This document shows, piece by piece, positions 8,274 to 17,507 of a stretch of 64,000 nt of DNA. Where the stretch lies: positions 1-64,000 of the forward strand of contig JBBIHB010000015.1 in assembly GCA_037447215.1 (NCBI GenBank). The letters are read 5' to 3'. The notes beneath the pieces were generated by a model. It was given only the letters and a program-made list of their open reading frames with translations. It made no database searches and was not told the DNA's origin. Source of the DNA: UBA1413 sp037447215 (lineage in GTDB: Bacteria; Bacteroidota; Bacteroidia; Bacteroidales; Prolixibacteraceae). A program made the position numbers and the translations under genes. How positions within the stretch are numbered: the first letter of the stretch is position 1; every line of letters starts with the position of its first letter.

Positions 8274-9353
8274 ATGAAACACTATAAAATCATTGATTTT
8301 TATATAACGAAGAAGTTTCTCGGAACTTTTTTTTATTCCATTGCCCTTATTATCAGCATTGCCACGGTTTTCGACATCTCTGAAAACCTCGATGATTTTA
8401 TATCCAAAGATATCCCTACCAGTGATATTGTATTTGATTACTATTTAAATTTCATACCCTACTTTGCCAATCTTTTCAGTCCGCTTTTTACATTTATTGC
8501 TGTGATATATTTCACTTCAAAAATGGCTTATAACAGTGAAATAATTGCCATACTCAGCAGCGGAGTTTCTTACAGCAGATTGATGAGGCCATATCTGGTA
8601 TCGGCATTTGTAATTGCCGTATTTACATTCGTTTTAGGAAATTATATTATTCCGGGAGCCAACAAAGGAAGGGTTGATTTCAGGAATAAATATATAAATG
8701 TAGGCAGGATCCCTGCCGAAAGGAACATACATCGACAGATTGAACCAGGGGTTTACATCTATATGCACAACTTTTCAACCAGCAATGTAGGGTGGCGTTT
8801 TACGCTCGAACGATTTGAAAACCGGAAGCTGGTTGAAAAACTCAGTGCCGACAACATCCGATGGGATGAAGAAAGGCATAGGTGGATTATAAACAACTTC
8901 TGGAAACGTACTTTCCACGATGGATATGAAACCATTGAAACAGGCTACATCATTGACACAACTTTGAATATGACCCCTGCTGAGTTCAAAATGGAACTCG
9001 ACCTGATGGAAACGCTTAATACTCCCGACCTGAAAAAAGAGATAGCAAGCATGAGGTCAAGGGGCGTAAATCCGGTAACCTACGATATTGAAAAGCACAA
9101 AAGGCAATCCGGGCCATTTTCAGCCTTCATCCTGACAATTATCGGAGTATCATTGGCAAGCCGGAAAATAAAAGGAGGACTCGGGTTGCACCTTGGACTC
9201 GGGTTGCTGCTCAGTTTTTCTTATATCCTTTTTCAACAGGTTTCAGTGGTCTTTTCAATCAATAGAGATGTACCCTCTGCTATTGCAGTCTGGATTCCAA
9301 ACCTCATTTACAGCATAATAGCCCTTATACTCTATAAGTGGGCTGCCCGTTAG
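8274..9353 (+). CDS. LptF/LptG family lipopolysaccharide export permease
   Basis: A protein of 359 residues with the YjgP/YjgQ layout: three N-terminal membrane segments (IIDFYITKKFLGTFFYSIALIIS is the family signature start), a periplasmic beta-jellyroll-like region (about residues 130-260), and three C-terminal membrane segments. In the inner membrane it would form the LptB2FG transporter that extracts LPS. No partner gene (LptB, LptC or a second permease) is next to it. It follows tgt by 65 bp on the same strand and may be cotranscribed. LptF and LptG cannot be told apart by eye. Confidence 0.9.
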   Translation: MKHYKIIDFYITKKFLGTFFYSIALIISIATVFDISENLDDFISKDIPTSDIVFDYYLNFIPYFANLFSPLFTFIAVIYFTSKMAYNSEIIAILSSGVSYSRLMRPYLVSAFVIAVFTFVLGNYIIPGANKGRVDFRNKYINVGRIPAERNIHRQIEPGVYIYMHNFSTSNVGWRFTLERFENRKLVEKLSADNIRWDEERHRWIINNFWKRTFHDGYETIETGYIIDTTLNMTPAEFKMELDLMETLNTPDLKKEIASMRSRGVNPVTYDIEKHKRQSGPFSAFILTIIGVSLASRKIKGGLGLHLGLGLLLSFSYILFQQVSVVFSINRDVPSAIAVWIPNLIYSIIALILYKWAAR

Positions 9354-9462
9354 GTAGAAAATTGACCATTTCCCATACGGAAATTTTAAACCGAAAAATA
9401 AAATTATTCAAAAACAAGCAGTTACAAAAGTATAAAATCGTTAAAAGATCAGAGATTAAAAA

Positions 9463-9490
9463 TTGACGTTTAAAATTTTAGCTATTTTTG
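9463..9490 (+). promoter_or_regulatory. Predicted Bacteroidota promoter of the carboxyltransferase gene
   Basis: A TTG at 9463-9465 is followed, at near-consensus distance, by TATTTTTG at 9483-9490, an exact match to TAnnTTTG. The predicted start of transcription is near 9497, about 60 nt before the ATG. The rest of the 200-bp gap from 9354 shows nothing else I recognise. Confidence 0.5.
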
Positions 9491-9555
9491 ACACCTGATT
9501 TAACGAGCCAAAACTATAGATGAATTCAAAGAGTGATAATTAAAATCAAAATTTT

Positions 9556-11100
9556 ATGTCATTAAGAAGCAACATCCTTGATCTTCGCAAGCGTAAGAAG
9601 GAGGTACAAAAAGGAGGTGGAGATGAAGCCATTGAAAAACAGGCACAGATGGGGAAACTCACTGCCCGTGAGCGTATCCTCGCCATCGTCGACGAAAACT
9701 CTTTCCACGAATATGACCTTTTCGTTGAGCATACAGCACGTGATTTTGGTATGGAAACCAAAGTCCTTCATGGTGATGGTGTAATCATCGGAACAGGAAC
9801 CATTTATAATAAGCCTGTTTGCATATTTGCCCAGGACTTTACTGTGGCCGGAGGTTCATTAGGATTGATGCATGCCCGGAAAATCACCAAAATCATGGAC
9901 CACGCACTGAAAATGAGGGTTCCGCTAATTGGGATCAATGATTCGGGTGGGGCACGTATCCAGGAAGGGGTTAACTCGCTTGCCGGCTATGGAGAGATAT
10001 TCTTTCGCAATACACTGGCATCAGGGGTAATTCCTCAGATTTCGGTTATTCTTGGGCCTTGCGCCGGGGGGGCGGTTTATTCGCCTGCCCTCACCGATTT
10101 TGTATTTGTAGTTGAAAATATATCAAAAATGTTTATAACCGGCCCAAGTGTTATTAAATCGGTCCTTGGCGAAGATATTTCCATGGAAGAACTTGGCGGC
10201 GCACGTGTACACGCCGAAATAACCGGGAACGCCCATTTTTATGCCAAAAGTGAAGCCGAATGTTTTGAACAGATTAAAAAACTGATAACTTATATTCCCT
10301 GGAACAATAAAGAAAAAGCGCAGCCTTTTGCGACAAAACCACCAAAAAAAAGCAAAGGGATAGAGAAACTGGTACCCGCCGATCCCCGCATTCCTTACGA
10401 CATGCGCGAAATCATCAAATCCATTACTGATGGTTCGGAATTCCTCGAGATTATGGAGCATTTTGCACCCAATATCATTATCGGCTTTGGCCGTCTCGAT
10501 GGCGAAACCGTGGGTTTTGTTGCCAATCAGCCGCTGGTACTTGCCGGTGTACTCGATTGCGACAGTTCCGATAAAGCAGCCCGTTTCATCCGTTACTGCG
10601 ATTCGTTCAATATTCCTGTAGCTACGCTCGAAGATTTGCCAGGTTATCTTCCAGGTGTTGATCAGGAGCATGCTGGGGTTATCCGCCATGGGGCCAAAAT
10701 ATTGTACGCATACAGTGAGGCAACAGTTCCAAAGGTTACAGTGATCCTAAGAAAAGCTTATGGAGGAGGTTACATAGCCATGAACTCGCGACACCTGCGC
10801 GCCGACTTTGTATTTGCATGGCCCAGTGCCGAGATTGCGGTTATGGGACCCGAAGGTGCTGCAAACATAGTTTTCCGGAAAGAAATTATGGAAGCCGAAG
10901 ACCCGGAAGCCATGCGCCAGCAGAAAATCCAGGAATACAAGGAGAAATTTGCCAATCCATACGTGGCCGCTGCCAAAGGTTATATTGATGAGGTGATTGA
11001 ACCGGGGGAAACCCGCCAGCGAATACTGCATGCACTTAAAATATCAAAAAACAAAAGTGTATTCCTGCCTGAGAAGAAACATGGGATACCTCCGTTTTAA
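9556..11100 (+). CDS. Acyl-CoA (propionyl/methylmalonyl type) carboxyltransferase subunit
   Basis: A protein of 514 residues with the two crotonase-like halves of biotin-dependent carboxyltransferases. The N-terminal half shows the KLTARERI start, VCIFAQDFTVAGGSLG, INDSGGARIQEGVNSLAGYGEIFF and LGPCAGGAVYSPALTDF. The C-terminal half shows NQPLVLAGVLDCDSSDKAARFIR, LPGYLPGVDQEHAGVIRHGAKILYAY and RKAYGGGYIAMNS. This is the PccB/MmdA type; the substrate is probably propionyl-CoA or methylmalonyl-CoA. The biotin carrier follows 40 bp downstream. No biotin carboxylase gene and no OadB-like sodium-pump subunit is next to it, so carboxylase and decarboxylase roles cannot be separated. Confidence 0.93.
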   Translation: MSLRSNILDLRKRKKEVQKGGGDEAIEKQAQMGKLTARERILAIVDENSFHEYDLFVEHTARDFGMETKVLHGDGVIIGTGTIYNKPVCIFAQDFTVAGGSLGLMHARKITKIMDHALKMRVPLIGINDSGGARIQEGVNSLAGYGEIFFRNTLASGVIPQISVILGPCAGGAVYSPALTDFVFVVENISKMFITGPSVIKSVLGEDISMEELGGARVHAEITGNAHFYAKSEAECFEQIKKLITYIPWNNKEKAQPFATKPPKKSKGIEKLVPADPRIPYDMREIIKSITDGSEFLEIMEHFAPNIIIGFGRLDGETVGFVANQPLVLAGVLDCDSSDKAARFIRYCDSFNIPVATLEDLPGYLPGVDQEHAGVIRHGAKILYAYSEATVPKVTVILRKAYGGGYIAMNSRHLRADFVFAWPSAEIAVMGPEGAANIVFRKEIMEAEDPEAMRQQKIQEYKEKFANPYVAAAKGYIDEVIEPGETRQRILHALKISKNKSVFLPEKKHGIPPF

Positions 11101-11140
11101 ATCTTAAACTTTTGATGGTAAAACCTTAAGTTTTGTATTT

Positions 11141-11485
11141 ATGACAAAGGAAATCAAAGAGAATATGCCCACAGAATCGTTGATTGTGCAGGGAGCAAAA
11201 TATCAGACATCACTTACGCCAAAATTTAAAAACCGCAAAGTGTGGCAACCTCATAATCCGAACCTGATCACCTCGTTTATTCCGGGTACCATTATCGATA
11301 TAATGGTGAAAACCGGCCAAAAAGTAAAAGGAGGTATGCCCATTCTGGTGCTTGAAGCTATGAAAATGCATAACAACGTTTTAATGCCATTCAATGGCGA
11401 AATCGTAAAAATATACGTGCAGCGCGATGAAATTGTTCCCAAAAACCATCTAATGGTCGAAATAAAACCAGCACAGGTCAGGTAA
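11141..11485 (+). CDS. Biotin carboxyl carrier protein of the acyl-CoA carboxylase
   Basis: A protein of 114 residues. The C-terminal 75 residues form a biotinyl/lipoyl domain: ITSFIPGTIIDIMVKTGQKVKGGMPILVLEAMKMHNNV, with the biotin-accepting lysine in EAMKM, and then the second half with PFNGEIVKI. The N-terminal 40 residues are a short polar leader without a recognised domain. It carries the carboxyl group between a biotin carboxylase (not encoded here) and the carboxyltransferase just upstream, with which it is surely cotranscribed. Confidence 0.93.
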   Translation: MTKEIKENMPTESLIVQGAKYQTSLTPKFKNRKVWQPHNPNLITSFIPGTIIDIMVKTGQKVKGGMPILVLEAMKMHNNVLMPFNGEIVKIYVQRDEIVPKNHLMVEIKPAQVR

Positions 11486-11524
11486 CTTGTTTTCAGGTTT
11501 CATGCCGGGAATGGTAAAAATTAT

Positions 11525-11554
11525 AAAAAAACAGGCTGCCCGAAAGCAACCTGT
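11525..11554 (-). terminator. Rho-independent terminator of the WM-repeat protein gene
   Basis: Read on the minus strand, a 9-bp stem (ACAGGTTGC / GCAGCCTGT, one G-U pair) with a 6-nt loop is followed by TTTTTT. It lies about 45 bp after the stop of the minus-strand gene at 11601. On the plus strand no T run follows, so it should act only on the minus-strand transcript. Confidence 0.8.
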
Positions 11555-11600
11555 TCCCAAAAAAATCAAATAACTACCTATCTAACTACCTGCTTTTCTT

Positions 11601-12077
11601 TTACGATTTCCAAATATTAGCATCAACCATCCAATTTTCAACCTTTAAAACCCGTTCGCATATTGGATCAGATATCTGTGGCTGCTTTAGCCAGTAATTC
11701 ACATCTGTCATCCACGAAGCTATCTGAATGGTATTGTCCACTGCAGTTTCAGGCCTTTCCCAATAGAGGTTGTTGGTCATCCAACCCTCAATGCCGGATT
11801 CTTTATCTTCAGCATTTTCAATTTTGATCCAAACCGAAGGATTGAACATCCAATCCTCTATCTGAAGAGCTTTCTCTTTAACCGTGAACATCCTGATCAT
11901 CTCTGAAGGTGTCCACACCAGGTCACTTACCATCCACGATTCAATGGTTTTTGAAGGGTCAATTGCGTTTTCAAGGCATGAGGCAATGTTGGAATTCCTT
12001 TTTCCTGCTTCCACAGGGTTGCTGAACATCATCCCGATGATCAGTCCCATTGCGATTGTTAAAATTCTAGTTTTCAT
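11601..12077 (-). CDS. Small secreted protein with five WM-x5-W repeats
   Basis: A protein of 158 residues. A Sec signal peptide (residues 1-24, cleavage likely after VEA) is followed by five copies of the motif [IV]-[EA]-x-W-M-x5-W. The Trp pairs are W48/W55, W76/W83, W99/W106, W122/W129 and W149/W156, spaced 28, 23, 23 and 27 residues apart. The W-to-W distance is exactly seven in all copies, the residue after the first W is always Met, and the linkers vary. This suggests repeated short helices or strands with a paired-tryptophan face. I do not recognise the family. It is a monocistronic unit with its own strong terminator. Cysteines occur only at residues 34 and 140. Confidence 0.8.
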   Translation of the reverse strand: MKTRILTIAMGLIIGMMFSNPVEAGKRNSNIASCLENAIDPSKTIESWMVSDLVWTPSEMIRMFTVKEKALQIEDWMFNPSVWIKIENAEDKESGIEGWMTNNLYWERPETAVDNTIQIASWMTDVNYWLKQPQISDPICERVLKVENWMVDANIWKS

Positions 12078-12256
12078 TGTTTTCTGTTTTTAATATTTTT
12101 CTGTTTCTTTTGTTTTCTTACACCGTTATAGACTAAATAACGATGCAAATGTTACATGTTCGGAGCATAAAAAATATCAAAATCCAGCTAATGACACAAG
12201 TTTACCGGTGAATGGAGAATTTTTGTCGATAAATAAAATATATTTTTGTCTTTTAT

Positions 12257-13081
12257 TTAATCACTTTCGCACCGATCACCCAAATAAAGAAAATATTCCG
12301 AGCCAAATTGAGAGGTTATTTGTGGCGGAATTTTACGGAAAAGGCCATAAACCGCCGCTCCACTACCCGACATGGATGCAAAAACAGCCCCGAGTTCGTA
12401 GAGTTTGTGTTTGATTTGGGCAATTTCGGGGAACATTGAAAACACAGGCATTTCAAAATCATTTATCAGAAGATATTTCCAATCTTCAATGGGCTGTCGG
12501 ATAATTTCGGCAATACGGTTCCGAGGTATATCTGGTTTGATGGCCTTGTAGGCCTGAACAGTATCAACGCCAATCCGGGGTTTAACAATTATCAGGTTAA
12601 AGTCACATAAATCAATTTCAATAGGTGATAGCTGATCTCCTATACCAGTAGCAAAAGCAGGAATATTTTCTATAAAAAATGGGCAATCAGCACCAAGTAC
12701 AGATGCAAACTCTTTTAGTTGATGATTATCAAGGCGCAAACCGAATAAAATATTCAACATTTTCAACATATATGCTGCATCTGAAGAACCTCCGCCCAAA
12801 CCCGCCCCGAATGGTATAACCTTATGCAGGTGAATTTTCACCGGTGCAAGATCAAAGGCATCACTCAACAATCTGTAAGCTTTTACCACCAGGTTCTTCT
12901 CTGCATCGGCATCCAGAGCAATTCCGGAAGTTTCGAAATGGAATTGATCACCCGGCAAAACTTCCAGGATATCCGAAAGTTTTACCGGGTAAAAAATAGT
13001 TTCAAGGTCGTGATAACCGTCCTCGCGCCGGGCAATTACATTCAGGCCCAGGTTAATTTTTGCATTGGGAAAACCGATCAT
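12257..13081 (-). CDS. ispE: 4-diphosphocytidyl-2-C-methyl-D-erythritol kinase IspE
   Basis: About 274 residues from ATG 13081 (MIGFPNAKINLGLNV). It phosphorylates CDP-methylerythritol in the MEP isoprenoid pathway. GHMP-kinase features are NAKINLGLNVIARREDGYHDLETIF at the N-terminus, the ATP loop IPFGAGLGGGSSDAAYML, and ASMSGSGAAVYGLF near the C-terminus. Longer frames would run into gcvP. The start overlaps the gcvP stop as ATGA, so translation is probably coupled. Confidence 0.95.
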   Translation of the reverse strand: MIGFPNAKINLGLNVIARREDGYHDLETIFYPVKLSDILEVLPGDQFHFETSGIALDADAEKNLVVKAYRLLSDAFDLAPVKIHLHKVIPFGAGLGGGSSDAAYMLKMLNILFGLRLDNHQLKEFASVLGADCPFFIENIPAFATGIGDQLSPIEIDLCDFNLIIVKPRIGVDTVQAYKAIKPDIPRNRIAEIIRQPIEDWKYLLINDFEMPVFSMFPEIAQIKHKLYELGAVFASMSGSGAAVYGLFRKIPPQITSQFGSEYFLYLGDRCESD

Positions 13082-15954
13082 GCTTTCATCAGTTCGTATT
13101 CTTCGGGCGAGCCACAAGTACAAATCAGGTTTCGGTCACCCCATACATTATCCACCCGTCCTACCGGCGCCCAGTATTTGTTGTTCTTAACCCATTCAAG
13201 TGGCCAGGCAGCTTTTTGCCTCGAGTAGGGGTGATCCCATTGGTCGGAGCCAATTACAAAAGCCGTATGGGGAGCATTGCGCAACACGTTATCCTCCTTA
13301 CCGGCTTCGTCCGTTTCAACTTCTTTAATTTCGATAAATATCTGGTTCAGCGCTTCAATAAAACGATCGAGCTCCTGAAGCGATTCGCTTTCAGTAGGTT
13401 CAATCATTAATGTTCCGGCCACCGGAAATGAAAGTGTTGGTGCATGGAAGCCATAATCCATAAGCCTTTTTGCAATATCGGTTTCGGTAATTCCACTTGA
13501 AGCCTTAAGGTGGCGGCACTCAAGAATTAGTTCGTGTGCAACCCGGCCATTTTCGCCGGTGTATAAGACCCCAAAATTGTTTTTGAGCGCAGCTGCAATA
13601 TAGTTGGCATTTAAAATAGCGATTTCAGTTACTTTTTTCAACCCATTGGCCCCCATCATTTTAATATATCCGTAGGTTATGGGAAGTATTGAAGCGCTGC
13701 CCCATGGGGCTGCAGCAACAGCATTAATGCCGATATGACCATTATTCATTATGGGATGAGATGGCAGGAACTCAACCAGGTGACTGGCAACAGCGATCGG
13801 CCCGACTCCGGGGCCACCTCCCCCATGTGGAATAGCAAAGGTTTTGTGAAGATTAAGATGGCAGACATCGGCGCCGATAATTCCCGGATTGGTCAATCCA
13901 ACCTGTGCATTCATATTTGCGCCATCCATGTAAACCTGTCCGCCATTCTCATGAATAATATTGCACATTTCAACTATGGCCGATTCGAATACCCCGTGTG
14001 TTGAGGGATAAGTAACCATAAATGCCGAGAGTTTATCTCTATATTGAGTAGCCTTTGTGCGAAGGTCATCCATATCGACATTCCCCTTTTTGTCGCAGGC
14101 AATCACCACTACTTCCATTCCTGCCATAACCGCACTTGCCGGATTGGTACCATGCGCCGACGAAGGAATAAGCACAACATTGCGCTGGTCTCCACCCCTG
14201 CTTTTATGGTAGGCCCTGATTACCATCAGTCCAGTGTACTCGCCCGATGCACCCGAATTGGGCATAAGGCTTACATCGGCCATTCCGGTTATTTCGGCCA
14301 GGTCGCGGCGTAATTCTTCCATCATCAGATGGTATCCCATAGCCTGGTTTTTGGGTACAAAAGGATGAATTCCGTTAAATTCGATCCAACTCAACGGGAG
14401 CATTTCAGTGGCAGCATTCAGCTTCATGGTACACGAACCCAGCGAAATCATGGAATGGGTCAGAGATATATCTTTTAACTCGAGCGATTTAATATATCTG
14501 ACCATTTCGGTTTCGGACCGGTATTTATTGAATACCTCCTGTTGCATATAAGTGCTGGTTCGCATCAAGTTATTAGGGATATGGAAATTTTCAGGAACTG
14601 AGGTTACAAGGGTCTGTGGTTTATTGGCCGCTTTGGCAAAAACTTCGATAATCCAGTTGATATCTTCCAGATTGGTGGTTTCATCAATACTGATGCCTAC
14701 TTCACCATTTGGGAAATAGCGGAAATTCATTTCAAGATCAACCGACAGCCATTCAATATCTTCCCTTTTTACATAAGGAGGTAATGCAATCCGAATGGTA
14801 TCGAAGAAATTGGTATTCAGCTGACGGTATCCGAGTTTTTCAACTTCATTGGCAATAAGGGAAGCAATATAATGTACCCTCCTGGCAATAAGGTTAATTC
14901 CCTCAGGTCCATGATAAACCGCATAAAAACTTGCCATATTGGCCAGCAGAGCCTGAGCGGTACATATATTCGAAGTGGCTTTTTCGCGTTTAATATGTTG
15001 CTCCCTGGTCTGAAGGGCCATCCTTAGCGCCCTGTTTCCATTGGCATCTTTTGTAACCCCAATAATACGACCTGGCATAATCCGTTTAAATTCATTTCGT
15101 GCGGCAAAAAAAGCGGCATGAGGCCCTCCATAACCCATAGGAACACCAAACCGCTGACTGCTTCCGAAAACAACATCGGCACCCCATTCACCTGGGGGAA
15201 CCAGCAGGGCAAGCGATAAAAGATCGGCAGCAACGGCAACGCGTATCTCTTTTTTATGGGCATCGGCCGTAAGGGTTGAATAATCAGGAATCTCGCCATC
15301 GGAGTTTGGGTATTGTACCAGTACTCCAAAAACATCATCACTGAAGTCAAACTCGGCATAAGATTTAATTGTGAGGTTAATACCAAGAGGTTCAGCCCTT
15401 GTTTGCAGAACATCAAGTGTTTGAGGCCATATTTTTTCATCAACCAGCAAACGATTAACCCCGGCTTTCACCATTTGCCTTGACCGTGCAGCAAACATCA
15501 TCGACATTGCCTCAGCAGCAGCAGTTGCCTCGTCGAGCAGCGAGGCATTTGCAATTTCCATAGCAGTAAGCTCGCATACCATTGTCTGAAAGTTCAGCAT
15601 CGCTTCGAGACGACCTTGCGAAATTTCGGCCTGATAGGGCGTGTAGGAAGTGTACCAGGCCGGATTCTCAAGGACGTTACGCAAAATAACCGCAGGGGTT
15701 ATGGTATCGTAATACCCCATTCCTATGTAGGTATTGAATACCTTATTCTTCGAGGCAAGCTCAAGTATTTTACGGTAATATTTCCGTTCGCTGATACCAT
15801 CGGCTAACCGTAGTGGCTCTCTGATACGGATATTCTCAGGAACTATTTGTGAAATCAGTTCATCAAGCGACGAAACGCCCAATGCCGAAAGCATGGAATC
15901 AATTTCATGGTCGCGTGGGCCAATATGCCGGTTTACAAATTTATCAATTAGCAT
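13078..15954 (-). CDS. gcvP: Glycine dehydrogenase (decarboxylating), P protein
   Basis: A protein of 958 residues, the size of the fused single-chain P protein of the glycine cleavage system. It decarboxylates glycine with PLP and passes the aminomethyl group to the lipoyl H protein. The N-terminal half has NRHIGPRDHEIDSML, YIGMGYYDTITPAVILRNVLENPAWYT and PYQAEISQGRLE. The C-terminal half carries the PLP lysine in LNLHKTFAIPHGGGGPGVGPI and the NSGASGEYTGLM segment. No gcvT or gcvH is nearby. The stop overlaps the ispE start by 4 bp (ATGA). Confidence 0.97.
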   Translation of the reverse strand: MLIDKFVNRHIGPRDHEIDSMLSALGVSSLDELISQIVPENIRIREPLRLADGISERKYYRKILELASKNKVFNTYIGMGYYDTITPAVILRNVLENPAWYTSYTPYQAEISQGRLEAMLNFQTMVCELTAMEIANASLLDEATAAAEAMSMMFAARSRQMVKAGVNRLLVDEKIWPQTLDVLQTRAEPLGINLTIKSYAEFDFSDDVFGVLVQYPNSDGEIPDYSTLTADAHKKEIRVAVAADLLSLALLVPPGEWGADVVFGSSQRFGVPMGYGGPHAAFFAARNEFKRIMPGRIIGVTKDANGNRALRMALQTREQHIKREKATSNICTAQALLANMASFYAVYHGPEGINLIARRVHYIASLIANEVEKLGYRQLNTNFFDTIRIALPPYVKREDIEWLSVDLEMNFRYFPNGEVGISIDETTNLEDINWIIEVFAKAANKPQTLVTSVPENFHIPNNLMRTSTYMQQEVFNKYRSETEMVRYIKSLELKDISLTHSMISLGSCTMKLNAATEMLPLSWIEFNGIHPFVPKNQAMGYHLMMEELRRDLAEITGMADVSLMPNSGASGEYTGLMVIRAYHKSRGGDQRNVVLIPSSAHGTNPASAVMAGMEVVVIACDKKGNVDMDDLRTKATQYRDKLSAFMVTYPSTHGVFESAIVEMCNIIHENGGQVYMDGANMNAQVGLTNPGIIGADVCHLNLHKTFAIPHGGGGPGVGPIAVASHLVEFLPSHPIMNNGHIGINAVAAAPWGSASILPITYGYIKMMGANGLKKVTEIAILNANYIAAALKNNFGVLYTGENGRVAHELILECRHLKASSGITETDIAKRLMDYGFHAPTLSFPVAGTLMIEPTESESLQELDRFIEALNQIFIEIKEVETDEAGKEDNVLRNAPHTAFVIGSDQWDHPYSRQKAAWPLEWVKNNKYWAPVGRVDNVWGDRNLICTCGSPEEYELMKA

Positions 15955-16040
15955 ATCTGAATATGATTTAATTATACATTGGCAATATTACATGTGTTTC
16001 AGTTTAAAAAAAATGACTTTTACAGGGTTCAAAACCCTCC

Positions 16041-16679
16041 TTATCTCAGAAATGGATTGTGCAATTTTTCGAATCCTATCGAGGTTTCAGGTCCGTGCCC
16101 CGAATATACCTTCGTTTCGTGTGGAAGTACCAGTAACTTTGCTGTAATCTGGCTGATCAGTTCCGAATGATTACCTCCTGGAAGATCAGTACGCCCTATA
16201 CTCCCGTAAAACAATACATCGCCCGCTATAATAAAATTATCGGCTTGGGAATAAAACACAAGGTGACCTGGCGAATGTCCGGGAACATGGATGGTCAACA
16301 ATTCGGAATTGCCAAACCGGATTAATTCATTTTCGCCGATAAAATAATCGGGCGGATTAATCGTCGGCATTGAAAATCCGAAAATAGAAGCCTGCTGGGC
16401 AGACCTTTCAATCAAAAAGCTATCCGCCTGGTGGCATCCAAACTTTAAATGAAAAGTATTCCGGCAAAATTCAATCCCCATTAAATGATCAAAATGGCAG
16501 TGCGTATTGATAAGGGCAACGGGGTTCAATTTATTCGTTTTAATAAAATCTGAAATTTCATCATACTCTTCCTCGTAGTAGAAACCTGCATCAATAATGA
16601 TACAATCCCGTGTTTCATCGAATAATAAGTAACTGTTTTCCCTCAGGGGATTAACAATAAACTTTCGGATATTTATCAT
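16041..16679 (-). CDS. Metallo-beta-lactamase-fold hydrolase (glyoxalase II-like)
   Basis: A protein of 212 residues. The metal motif HxHxDH is seen as NTHCHFDHLMG (residues about 57-67), followed by VPGHSPGHLVFYS, the AGDVLFYGSIGRTDLPGG loop, and a C-terminal YSGHGPETSIGFEK. This is the short YcbL/glyoxalase II-like class that hydrolyses thioesters; the true substrate is unknown. It shares the minus strand with pcm (start 41 bp upstream), so the two are probably cotranscribed. Confidence 0.9.
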   Translation of the reverse strand: MINIRKFIVNPLRENSYLLFDETRDCIIIDAGFYYEEEYDEISDFIKTNKLNPVALINTHCHFDHLMGIEFCRNTFHLKFGCHQADSFLIERSAQQASIFGFSMPTINPPDYFIGENELIRFGNSELLTIHVPGHSPGHLVFYSQADNFIIAGDVLFYGSIGRTDLPGGNHSELISQITAKLLVLPHETKVYSGHGPETSIGFEKLHNPFLR

Positions 16680-16719
16680 GAATATAATTTTTTCTGAATA
16701 AAAACAACTATGGGCATGG

Positions 16720-17367
16720 TTAGTTTACCGTACCTTTTAACATGGGTACAAAAACAAATACCCCATGCTTTTCGGTAACAAATTCGTCTTCACCAATCCG
16801 CATAATCAGCAACATTTCTTGTTGATCGCCGGCGCCAACCGGGATAACCATTTTCCCCCCGATAACCAATTGCTGGCACAATTCATCCGGTACATAAGGT
16901 GCACCTGCCGTTACCAGAATCCGGTCGAAAGGGCCATAGGTAGGTAATCCCTTATAGCCATCGCCAAGAAAAAATGAAGGATTGTATCCCAGCTCGGGAA
17001 GCAATTGCTGGGCTTTAATGTATAACTCACGCTGCCTTTCAATGGTATAAACCTTAGCTTTCAGATGACAAAGCACAGCAGCCTGATACCCTGAACCTGT
17101 TCCCACTTCAAGAACTTTGCAAAAAGGGAAAACATCGAGCAACAAGGTTTGAAATGCAACAGTATAGGGTTGCGAAATAGTCTGTCCAGCTCCGATGGGA
17201 AATGCCTGATCGCGATATGCGAAATCCACAAACGAACTATCCATGAATACATGACGTGGCACCGACGCTATTGCACCCAATACATTTACGTCACGAATTC
17301 CTTTAATTTTCAGAGCTTCTACCAATCGTATCCTCATTCCCTGATGCCGAGGTGTATCAATCTGCAT
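16720..17367 (-). CDS. pcm: Protein-L-isoaspartate O-methyltransferase
   Basis: About 215 residues from ATG 17367 (MQIDTPRHQGMR). It methylates isoaspartyl residues in damaged proteins using SAM. Family motifs are VPRHVFMD, AFPIGAGQTISQPYTVAFQT, the SAM loop VLEVGTGSGYQAAVLCHL and ILVTAGAPYVP. An upstream ATG at 17388 exists, but a -7 promoter box overlaps it, so the transcript would start after it; homologues I recall also begin near the chosen Met. Confidence 0.95.
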   Translation of the reverse strand: MQIDTPRHQGMRIRLVEALKIKGIRDVNVLGAIASVPRHVFMDSSFVDFAYRDQAFPIGAGQTISQPYTVAFQTLLLDVFPFCKVLEVGTGSGYQAAVLCHLKAKVYTIERQRELYIKAQQLLPELGYNPSFFLGDGYKGLPTYGPFDRILVTAGAPYVPDELCQQLVIGGKMVIPVGAGDQQEMLLIMRIGEDEFVTEKHGVFVFVPMLKGTVN

Positions 17368-17385
17368 CTTTGTTCTGGTTTGATG

Positions 17386-17393
17386 CAAATCTA
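17386..17393 (-). promoter_or_regulatory. Bacteroidota -7 box TAGATTTG before pcm
   Basis: An exact TAnnTTTG match on the minus strand. Transcription would start near 17380, leaving a leader of about 13 nt before the chosen ATG at 17367. This helps to exclude the ATG at 17388. Confidence 0.5.
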
Positions 17394-17494
17394 ATCTAAA
17401 AAGGCTTCAATTTAAATTTTTCCAGCCGATGGATATTAACATTTCAGGTTAATAAGTTCTTTCCGGAGATAAAATTACTGGCCAAAAATTGGTA

Positions 17495-17502
17495 TATCTT
17501 TG
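17495..17502 (+). promoter_or_regulatory. Bacteroidota -7 box TATCTTTG just before gene at 17508
   Basis: An exact TAnnTTTG match that ends only 5 bp before the ATG at 17508. If active, the transcript would be almost leaderless. Confidence 0.4.
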
Positions 17503-17507
17503 CTGAT

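Noticed and set aside
13735..14313. Plus-strand frames opposite gcvP
   Set aside because: gcvP is fully supported on the other strand; these have no protein-family features.
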